Positions 56,488 through 62,841 of a stretch of DNA of 64,000 bases are shown piece after piece (the first letter of the stretch is position 1; each line of letters starts with the position of its first letter). Under the pieces are notes generated by a model. The model saw only the letters and a program-made list of their open reading frames with translations. It was not told the DNA's origin and did no database searches. The stretch is from Silanimonas sp044377035 (GTDB lineage: Bacteria; Pseudomonadota; Gammaproteobacteria; Xanthomonadales; Xanthomonadaceae), in contig NZ_JBILJW010000007.1 in the NCBI RefSeq assembly GCF_044377035.1, forward strand, positions 62,001 through 126,000, in the 5' to 3' direction. The position numbers and the translations under genes were made by a program.

Positions 56488-57148
56488 CGTCCACCTTGCC
56501 GTCCTTCATGCGCACCTGCCGCGGCAGGCTGGCGGCCAGCGCCAGGTCGTGGGTCACCATCACCACGGTCTGCCCCGCGGCGTGCAGTTCATGCAGCAGC
56601 GCGAGGATGTCGGCCGCGCTCTTGGAATCGAGGTTGCCGGTGGGCTCGTCGGCGAGCAGCAGGGCCGGGTCGAGCACCAGCGAGCGGGCGATCGCCGCGC
56701 GCTGCATCTGACCGCCCGAGAGCTCCGAGGGCCGATGGGCCATCCGTGCGCCAAGGCCGACGCGCTCCAACAGCTCACGGGCGCGCGCTTCGACGTCGTG
56801 GGCGAAAGGCGTGCGCGAGAAGCGCATCGGCAGCAGCACGTTCTCGAGCACCGTCAGCCGCGGCATCAGGTGGAAGCTCTGGAATACGAAGCCGATGCGG
56901 CGGTTGCGCAGGTCGCTCAACTGGCCGTCATCGAGGCCGGCGACATCCGTGCCTTCCAGCAGGTAGTGGCCAGCGTCGGGGCGGTCGAGGCAGCCGAGAA
57001 CGTTGAGCAGGGTCGACTTCCCCGAGCCCGACGGCCCGGTGACGCCCACGAACTCGCCGCGTTCGATGGTGAGGTCGACGCCGTCCAGGGCGTTCACCGT
57101 CTGCCCGCCGGTGCGGTATCGGCGCGCGATGTCCTTGAGTTCGATCAT
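56471..57148 (-). CDS. ABC transporter ATP-binding protein, MacB/LolD type
   Basis: This 225-residue cytoplasmic ATPase has Walker A GPSGSGKSTLLNVLG, Q-loop FVFQSFHLMPRLTVLENV, signature ELSGGQMQRAAIARSLV, Walker B LLLADEPTGNLD and the switch His in MVTHD. The size and the LNVLGCLDRP motif are those of the LolD/MacB-ATPase family. It is the first gene of a four-gene overlapping operon with two adaptor genes and the permease. It drives export or lipoprotein-type extraction by the pump. Confidence 0.92.
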   Translation of the reverse strand: MIELKDIARRYRTGGQTVNALDGVDLTIERGEFVGVTGPSGSGKSTLLNVLGCLDRPDAGHYLLEGTDVAGLDDGQLSDLRNRRIGFVFQSFHLMPRLTVLENVLLPMRFSRTPFAHDVEARARELLERVGLGARMAHRPSELSGGQMQRAAIARSLVLDPALLLADEPTGNLDSKSAADILALLHELHAAGQTVVMVTHDLALAASLPRQVRMKDGKVDDDQRQ

Positions 57149-57229
57149 TCCGGGGGAGGATGCGCGGAGGCCCGTGATGGTCGCAGCGCGCCGAACAAGC
57201 GAGGGGTGCCGGAAGTCATGCCCGACCGC

Positions 57230-57676
57230 TCACTTCACCGCCCGCAGCACGAAGCTCGAATTGACGTCGGCCACCTGCCCACCGGCCAGCAGGCGGTCGA
57301 GCAGGAAACGCGAGAAGTGCTCGAGGTCCTGCACCCGCACTTCGATCAGGTAGTCCATGTCGCCGGTCAGCGCGTGGCAGCGCTCCACTTCGTCCCAACC
57401 GTTGATGCTCTCGGCAAAGCGGGCGATGTCGGCGGCACCGTGGCTCTTCAACTGCACGCGCACGAAGGCGCGCAGGTTCAGGCCCAGCTTCGAGGGATCA
57501 ACCTCGGCGCGGTAGCCGGTGATCACGCCGTCCGCCTCGAGCCGCTGCACGCGGCGCAGGCAGGCGGAAGGCGAGAGGTTCACGCGTTCGGCCAACTCGA
57601 CATTGCTCAACCGCCCCTCCCCCTGCAGGGCGCGCAGCAGGGCGAGGTCGGTGCGGTCGAGCGTCGTCGTCTGCAT
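57230..57676 (-). CDS. Lrp/AsnC-family transcriptional regulator
   Basis: This 148-residue protein has an N-terminal winged helix (LDRTDLALLRALQGEGRLSNVELAERVNLSPSACLRRVQRLEADGVI) and a C-terminal RAM ligand-binding domain (HALTGDMDYLIEVRVQDLEHFSRFLLDRLL). It is divergent from phhA, as regulators of phenylalanine or tyrosine catabolism often are. Control of phhA in response to an aromatic amino acid is therefore likely. The 126-base shared gap holds an AT-rich tract (ATTATTGCTCAAT) suited to Lrp binding. Confidence 0.9.
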   Translation of the reverse strand: MQTTTLDRTDLALLRALQGEGRLSNVELAERVNLSPSACLRRVQRLEADGVITGYRAEVDPSKLGLNLRAFVRVQLKSHGAADIARFAESINGWDEVERCHALTGDMDYLIEVRVQDLEHFSRFLLDRLLAGGQVADVNSSFVLRAVK

Positions 57677-57802
57677 GTTCGTTTCCTCATTGCCAAGCCG
57701 TGCGCACGATTATTGCTCAATGGGGGCCGATTCCTGCAACTTCGCAAGCCTGTTGCGCCCGTGCGGCGCCACAATAGGCGCCCCTGCTTCCGGTCACCCG
57801 CC
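57677..57802. promoter_or_regulatory. divergent lrp/phhA control region
   Basis: This 126-base gap is locally AT-rich compared with its surroundings (ATTATTGCTCAAT about 57708-57720). TTGC-N-rich-CAATAG-like elements lie ahead of phhA. Lrp-family proteins commonly bind such gaps. Exact promoter boxes are not convincing. Confidence 0.45.
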
Positions 57803-58693
57803 ATGAACGCCCAGCCCCGCCGCGTCGAACACCTGCAGACCGACAAGGGCAGCGTGCCGGTCTACACCACGGCGGTGATCGAGCAGCCCTGGTCGACCTA
57901 CAGCGCCACCGACCATGCGGTCTGGACGCAGCTGTTCCGCCGCCAGCGCGAACTGCTGGTGGGCCGCGCCGACGAGGAATTCCTGCGCACGCAGGACGCC
58001 ATGGGCATGGGCGAGGACCGCATCCCGAAGTTCGACGAGCTCAACCGCATGCTGCGCGCGCGCACCGGCTGGGAGCTGATCGGCGTGGAAGGCCTGCTGC
58101 CCGAGCTCACGTTCTTCGAGCACCTCGCCAACAAGCGCTTCCCGGTCACCTGGTGGATCCGCACCCCCGAGCGGCTGGATTACCTCAGCGAGCCGGACCT
58201 GTTCCACGACCTGTTCGGCCACGTGCCCCTGCTGATGAACCCGGTGTTCGCCGACTACATGCAGGCCTACGGCCAGGGCGGCGTGCGCGCCCATGGCTTC
58301 GGGCCCGAGGCGCTGGCGCAGCTGACACGCCTGTACTGGTACACGGTGGAATTCGGCCTCATCAACACCGCCGCCGGCCTGCGCATCTACGGCGCCGGCA
58401 TCCTCAGCTCGAAGGGCGAGTCGATCCACTGCCTCGACAGCCCGGCGCCGAACCGCATCGGCTTCGACCTCGAGCGGATCATGCGCACGCGCTACCGCAT
58501 CGACACCTACCAGAAGACCTACTTCGTCATCGACAGCTACCAGCAGCTGATGGACGCGACGCGCCCGGACTTCGCGCCGATCTACGCGCGGCTTACCAAC
58601 GAGCCGACCCTGCCTGCGGGCGAGGTGCTGGCCACCGACCGCGTGTTCAGCCGCGGCAGCGGTGAAGGCTGGAGCAACGACGGCGACGTCTGA
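57803..58693 (+). CDS. phhA: phenylalanine 4-monooxygenase
   Basis: PhhA hydroxylates phenylalanine to tyrosine with Fe(II), oxygen and tetrahydropterin. The 296-residue protein has the iron-ligand motif DLFHDLFGHVPLLMN (two His near residue 138-143) and the ligand Glu in LYWYTVEFGLI. The pterin-contact region is GVEGLLPELTFFEHLANKRFPVTWWIR. Length is typical of the bacterial single-domain enzyme. The divergent Lrp gene and the folE gene elsewhere in the window fit with its regulation and cofactor supply. Confidence 0.96.
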   Translation: MNAQPRRVEHLQTDKGSVPVYTTAVIEQPWSTYSATDHAVWTQLFRRQRELLVGRADEEFLRTQDAMGMGEDRIPKFDELNRMLRARTGWELIGVEGLLPELTFFEHLANKRFPVTWWIRTPERLDYLSEPDLFHDLFGHVPLLMNPVFADYMQAYGQGGVRAHGFGPEALAQLTRLYWYTVEFGLINTAAGLRIYGAGILSSKGESIHCLDSPAPNRIGFDLERIMRTRYRIDTYQKTYFVIDSYQQLMDATRPDFAPIYARLTNEPTLPAGEVLATDRVFSRGSGEGWSNDGDV

Positions 58694-58717
58694 CGCGGAC
58701 GCTCCCGTAAACGGCAC

Positions 58718-58738
58718 GCGGCGCGACGCCGCTTATTT
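58718..58738 (+). terminator. terminator after phhA
   Basis: A perfect 6-base stem (GCGGCG, loop CGA, CGCCGC) is followed by TTATTT. It begins 24 bases after the phhA stop and runs into the end of the convergent mnmE gene. Confidence 0.6.
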
Positions 58739-60121
58739 GCCGATGCAGAAGCTGCTGAAGATCCGCCCGAGCAGCGCATCGCTGCTGACCCGCCCGGTGA
58801 TCTCACCCAGCGCATCCTGAGCGAGACGCAGGTCCTCCGCCGCCAGTTCGCCTTGTCGCGCGCGCAATTGCATCGCGGCGTCGACCAAGTGCGTACCGGC
58901 GCGGACGATGGCGTCGACGTGGCGAGCGCGTGCCGAGAACGCGCCGCCGCTGTCCGCGCCTTCGCCGGCACCGGCGGCATCGCGCAGCGCGGCACGCAGC
59001 CGGTCGAGGCCGATGCCGCGCGGGGTATCGATCCACAGGTGATGGCCGTCGTCGCGGTGGTCCTCGCGGTTCGCAGCGTGGGTGAGATCCGCGTGCGAGT
59101 GCAGCCACAGGATCGCGGGTTGCGACGGCGGGCGGCCCTCGGGCGTCGTCGACGGCACAGCGAGCTCATTGCGGAGTCGCGCCATCGCGGCCTCGGCCTC
59201 GCGGTCATCCAGCACGGCCAGCACGAGGTCGGCTTTCGCCACTTCGGCACGGGCCCGACGGATGCCTTCGGCCTCGACGACGTCCTGCGTCTCGCGCAAG
59301 CCCGCGGTGTCGACCAAGGTGAGTTCGACGCCGTCGATGCGCACCACATCGCGCAGCACGTCGCGGGTGGTGCCGGCGATCGGCGTGACGATGGCGCGCT
59401 CGGTGCCGGCCAGCGCGTTCATCAGCGCACTCTTCCCGGCATTTGGTGCACCGACGATCACCACGTGCAGGCCGTCGACCAGTCGCACGCCGCGCGCCGC
59501 ATCGCGATGGAGCGCGCCGTGCAGCGCCTCGACGCGCGCCAGCCGCGCGGCCAGCTCGGGGGCGGCGAGGAAATCGATCTCCTCCTCGGGGAAGTCGATG
59601 GCCGCCTCGACGTGCACGCGCAGCAGGGTGAGCGCCTCCACCAGTTCGTCGACGCGGGCGCTGAAGACACCGTCCAGCGAGCGCCGGGCGGCGCGCAAGG
59701 CCGCATCGGACGATGCGGTGATCAGGTCGGCGACGGCTTCGGCCTGCGCGAGGTCGAGCTTGCCCTCGAGGAAGGCGCGTTCGCTGAACTCGCCGGGGCG
59801 CGCCGCGCGCGCGCCAAGCGCGAGGCAGCGCGCCACCACCTGCGCAAGCAAGCGCGGGTTGCCATGGCCCTGCAGCTCGACGACGTCCTCGCCGGTGAAG
59901 CTGCGCGGCGCGTCGAACGCGATCGCCAGCCCATCGTCGATCACCTCGCCGCCCGCATCGTGGAAGCGGGCGTAGCGGGCCTGTCGCGCCACGAAGGGTC
60001 GTTCCGTCGCGCACAGCGCCTCGGCGATGGGCTTCGCGCGCGGCCCGGACAGGCGCACCACGCCGATACCGGCGGCGCCGTTCGCGGTGGCCACGGCCAC
60101 GATGGTGTCGCGTTCGCTCAT
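58733..60121 (-). CDS. mnmE: tRNA modification GTPase MnmE, with altered G4 motif
   Basis: MnmE with MnmG installs the 5-substituent on wobble uridines of some tRNAs. The 462-residue protein has the N-terminal tetrahydrofolate-binding domain (TIVAVATANGAAGIGVVRLSG) and a helical domain. The inserted GTPase domain has G1 VGAPNAGKSALMNAL, G2 IAGTTRD and G3 LVDTAG. The C-terminal Cys-Ile-Gly-Lys is kept. The G4 motif, normally Asn-Lys-x-Asp, reads HSHAD in LWLHSHADL, so base recognition may be altered. A His/Asp-rich stretch (REDHRDDGHH) follows. An upstream Arg-rich extension of the frame is rejected. Confidence 0.93.
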   Translation of the reverse strand: MSERDTIVAVATANGAAGIGVVRLSGPRAKPIAEALCATERPFVARQARYARFHDAGGEVIDDGLAIAFDAPRSFTGEDVVELQGHGNPRLLAQVVARCLALGARAARPGEFSERAFLEGKLDLAQAEAVADLITASSDAALRAARRSLDGVFSARVDELVEALTLLRVHVEAAIDFPEEEIDFLAAPELAARLARVEALHGALHRDAARGVRLVDGLHVVIVGAPNAGKSALMNALAGTERAIVTPIAGTTRDVLRDVVRIDGVELTLVDTAGLRETQDVVEAEGIRRARAEVAKADLVLAVLDDREAEAAMARLRNELAVPSTTPEGRPPSQPAILWLHSHADLTHAANREDHRDDGHHLWIDTPRGIGLDRLRAALRDAAGAGEGADSGGAFSARARHVDAIVRAGTHLVDAAMQLRARQGELAAEDLRLAQDALGEITGRVSSDALLGRIFSSFCIGK

Positions 60122-60167
60122 GGCACGAAGCCTAGCGCGGCGACGAGGGCGGAGGAGCGCGCGAATG

Positions 60168-60197
60168 CGACGAGGCCCGCTTGCGCGGGCCTCGTCG
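60168..60197 (-). terminator. 13-base perfect stem-loop after yidC
   Basis: CGACGAGGCCCGC pairs exactly with GCGGGCCTCGTCG around TTGC. It lies 24 bases after the yidC stop and before mnmE on the same strand. No T-tract follows on either strand, so it could be a terminator of non-standard type or an RNA-processing or stability element. Confidence 0.6.
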
Positions 60198-60221
60198 GTG
60201 GTTCGCGATGCGCGCCCCGGA

Positions 60222-61988
60222 TCACTTCGCCTTGGCGACCACCGGGGTCGTCGGACCACCGTAGCGCTTCGTCATCCACCACTGCTGGGCGAGGCCGAGC
60301 ACGCCGTTGGTGAGCCAATACAGCACGAGGCCCGAGGGGAAGAAGGCGAACATCACGCCGAAGATCACCGGCATCCACTGCAGGACCTTCTTCTGCATCG
60401 GGTCCATGCCGGGGCTGGGCGTCAGCTTCTGCGTGCCCCACATCACCGCGAGGTTGAGCGCCGGCAGGATGAAGAGCGGATCGGGCGCGGTGAGGTTGTC
60501 GATCCACAGCATCCACGGCGCCTGGCGCAGTTCCACCGACTCCAGCAGCACCCAGTAGAGCGCGAGGAAGATCGGGATCGGCACCAGCATCGGCAGGCAG
60601 CCGCCCAGAGGATTGATCTTCTCCTTCTGGTACAGCTCCATCATCGCCTGGTTGAACTTCATGCGGTCTTCGCCGTACCGCTCCTTGAGCTGCTCGATGC
60701 GCGGCGCGACGGCGCGCATGCGGGCCATGCTCTGGTACTGCTTCGCCGACACCGGGTAGAGCAGCAGCTTGAGGATCACGACGATGCCGATGATCGCCCA
60801 GCCCCAGTTGCCGAACAGGCCATGCAGCCAGTTCAGCACCCAGAACAACGGCTGCGCGAGGAAGCTGAAGATGCCGTAGTCGAGGCTCAAGGGCAGCGAG
60901 GGGTGCACCGCTTCCATCGGGCCCTGAAGCTTCGGGCCGACCCACAGCGAGAGCTCCACGAGATCACTGCCACCAGGCGGCACGGTCACGGCCTGGCCGA
61001 CGCTGCGCGCGGCGAAGCGGCCACCGTCGACGGCGTGCAGCGAGAACACCTGCGGCTGGCCCTTCGGCGGCACCCAGGCCGACACGAAGTGGTGCTGCAG
61101 CATCGCGATCCAGCCGTCGGTGACGGTCTTGTCCAGCGTGCCGTCCTCGACGAAGTCCTCGAACCGGCGCTTCTCGAAGTGGTCGGTCGAGCTGTACCAG
61201 GCGGAGCCGACGAAGCTGAAGCTCTCCGGATTGGTGAACATCGCCGTCTTGGCCGGCGGCGGCGGCGGAACGCGCAGCAGCTGCTGGTAGAGGTTGCCGG
61301 TGAACGCGGCGCTGCCTTCGTTGACCAGCTCATGGCGCACGCCGATGGCATAGCTGCCGCGGGTGAAGGTGTAGATCTTGCGGACCGTCAGGCCGCTGGC
61401 GGCGTCACGCCAGATCAGGGGCAGCTCGATCGACGTGGCGCCCTCGGCGAGCGTCAGCGTCGAAGCCGGGGTCTCGAAGGCGTAGCGCGCGTCGGCACCG
61501 GGCGCGGTGGCCGTGCTGAGCCAGCCGGTCTGAGCGATCTCGAAGCGCGAGGGCTCGCGGTCGAACAGGATGACGTTGCCCTTCTCGGGGTTCTCCTGGT
61601 CAAGCGGGTAGGCGAGCAGCTCGGCGAACACCAGCGTGCCGCCCACCGAATCAACCCGCAGGCGCAGCACGTCGGTGAGGATCTCGACGGTGGCAGCCGA
61701 CGCATCGGCGGCCGGGGCAGGCGTCGCCGCGACGACGGGCGTGGCCTGGGGTGTATCGGCCACCGTGGGCAAGCCCGACGCGGCATCGGCCGTCGGTGCG
61801 GCCGCAGGGGCGGCGCTCGGCGCATCGGCCAGGCTGGGGAGCCCGGCGCTGCCGGCGTCCGCGACCACAGCGGCGACCGGCGCCGGCGGCGGGGTCGTCG
61901 GCGTGGTGCTGAAGCGGGTCCACTCGAAAGCCAGCAGGATCGCGACGGCGACCCAGGCGAACAACAGGAAAGCGCGGTTCTGGTTCAT
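60222..61988 (-). CDS. yidC: membrane protein insertase YidC
   Basis: YidC inserts and folds inner-membrane proteins. The 588-residue protein has TM1 at MNQNRAFLLFAWVAVAILLAFEW. A Pro/Ala-rich linker and a large periplasmic beta domain follow (about 90-360). The conserved core includes YGIFSFLAQPLFWVLNWLHGLFGNWGWAIIGIVVILKLLLYPVSAKQYQSMARM, NPLGGCLPMLVPIPIFLALYWVLLESVELRQAPW. The linker is longer than in E. coli. It begins 4 bases after rnpA with no yidD gene between. Confidence 0.95.
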   Translation of the reverse strand: MNQNRAFLLFAWVAVAILLAFEWTRFSTTPTTPPPAPVAAVVADAGSAGLPSLADAPSAAPAAAPTADAASGLPTVADTPQATPVVAATPAPAADASAATVEILTDVLRLRVDSVGGTLVFAELLAYPLDQENPEKGNVILFDREPSRFEIAQTGWLSTATAPGADARYAFETPASTLTLAEGATSIELPLIWRDAASGLTVRKIYTFTRGSYAIGVRHELVNEGSAAFTGNLYQQLLRVPPPPPAKTAMFTNPESFSFVGSAWYSSTDHFEKRRFEDFVEDGTLDKTVTDGWIAMLQHHFVSAWVPPKGQPQVFSLHAVDGGRFAARSVGQAVTVPPGGSDLVELSLWVGPKLQGPMEAVHPSLPLSLDYGIFSFLAQPLFWVLNWLHGLFGNWGWAIIGIVVILKLLLYPVSAKQYQSMARMRAVAPRIEQLKERYGEDRMKFNQAMMELYQKEKINPLGGCLPMLVPIPIFLALYWVLLESVELRQAPWMLWIDNLTAPDPLFILPALNLAVMWGTQKLTPSPGMDPMQKKVLQWMPVIFGVMFAFFPSGLVLYWLTNGVLGLAQQWWMTKRYGGPTTPVVAKAK

Positions 61989-61992
61989 GCGT

Positions 61993-62490
61993 TCACTCGC
62001 CCGGCGACGCCGTGGGGCGCGGGGCAGGGGCGCCCTCGGGGGCGGATAAGGAAGGAGTATCGGAAGGGGAGGTGGGTGCGGGCGTCGCGGAAGCAAGCCC
62101 GGCGGCCGCGTCACGGCGAGGGATTGTGCCGGTGGGCGATGACGGCGGCAACGCGATCAGTCGGTCCCAGAGGAGGGCCAGGTCCTTGCGGAGCGCGGCT
62201 TTGTCCAACGCCCCGGCGCCCGACCGCGCGACCAAGATGCAATCGCCGGCCGGGAACTCGCGGTAGCGGAGGCGGAAGCTCTCGCGGACCTGGCGCTTGA
62301 TGCGGTTGCGGACCACCGCATCCGGGCTGACCTTGCGGCTGACCGCCATCCCCAAACGACAAAAGCCCCCATCGCGCAGGCGCAGATGGAGGCTGAAGTG
62401 GCGCGTGCTCACGCGCCGGCTGTCGGCGAAGGCGTCGCGGTAGTCACGCCCGGTGCGGACGCGAACCTCGACCGGAAAGCGGGCGCTCAC
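61993..62490 (-). CDS. rnpA: ribonuclease P protein component with C-terminal extension
   Basis: RnpA is the protein subunit that helps the RNase P RNA mature tRNA 5' ends. The start is a GTG giving MSARFPVEVRVRTGRDYRDAF; no ATG fits. The RNR motif RNRIKRQVRESFRLR and LGMAVSRKVSPDAV are diagnostic. The conserved part ends near residue 118. About 45 further residues are Pro/Ser/Thr/Ala-rich (SSPTGTIPRRDAAAGLASAT onward), unlike the usual ~120-residue protein. The tail reaches to 4 bases before yidC, where yidD is normally found. Confidence 0.9.
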   Translation of the reverse strand: MSARFPVEVRVRTGRDYRDAFADSRRVSTRHFSLHLRLRDGGFCRLGMAVSRKVSPDAVVRNRIKRQVRESFRLRYREFPAGDCILVARSGAGALDKAALRKDLALLWDRLIALPPSSPTGTIPRRDAAAGLASATPAPTSPSDTPSLSAPEGAPAPRPTASPGE

Positions 62491-62522
62491 GCCGCGCGCG
62501 CCGGTCGATGACGCCGGATCGC

Positions 62523-62663
62523 TTAGGCGCAGAGGCGCTTGCGGCCCTTCGCGCGGCGGCGCGAGAGGATCTTGCGGCCGTCGACGGTCGCCATGCGGGC
62601 ACGGAAACCGTGGTCGCGGGCGCGCTTGAGGTTGCTGGGCTGGTAGGTGCGCTTGGTGGCCAT
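62523..62663 (-). CDS. rpmH: 50S ribosomal protein L34
   Basis: This 46-residue ribosomal protein begins MATKRTYQPSNLKRARDHGF and continues RARMATVDGRKILSRRRAKG, the universal L34 sequence. It ends KRLCA. It is the first gene of the rpmH-rnpA-yidC unit and is transcribed away from dnaA, the classical arrangement near the bacterial origin. Confidence 0.97.
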   Translation of the reverse strand: MATKRTYQPSNLKRARDHGFRARMATVDGRKILSRRRAKGRKRLCA

Positions 62664-62697
62664 GGGTCACCTCGGTAGGTGGAAGAAAAGAGGCGGG

Positions 62698-62726
62698 AGA
62701 TTACGCGCCGGACCCGCCTCCGTCAA
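62698..62726 (-). promoter_or_regulatory. sigma-70 promoter of rpmH
   Basis: The minus strand has TTGACG, a 17-base spacer and TAATCT, close to the housekeeping consensus. It lies about 35 bases before the rpmH start. Confidence 0.8.
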
Positions 62727-62738
62727 GCGACGCCGCGC

Positions 62739-62767
62739 TTGGCGGGCCGGGGCGGCGACGCTATGCT
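62739..62767 (+). promoter_or_regulatory. sigma-70 promoter of dnaA
   Basis: The plus strand has TTGGCG, a 17-base spacer and TATGCT. The leader would be about 70 bases and includes a DnaA box just downstream of the start of transcription. Confidence 0.65.
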
Positions 62768-62782
62768 GCCGACCCATCCCAC

Positions 62783-62791
62783 TTATCCACA
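62783..62791 (+). promoter_or_regulatory. consensus DnaA box
   Basis: TTATCCACA, the perfect 9-base DnaA box, lies about 16 bases past the -10 of the proposed dnaA promoter and 50 before the start codon. It suits autoregulation of dnaA and may belong to the origin region. No cluster of further boxes was found in this gap. Confidence 0.85.
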
Positions 62792-62841
62792 GCCGCGTCC
62801 CCACGGAGGCGGGGGTGGGCTATACGCCACTGAAACTGTCC

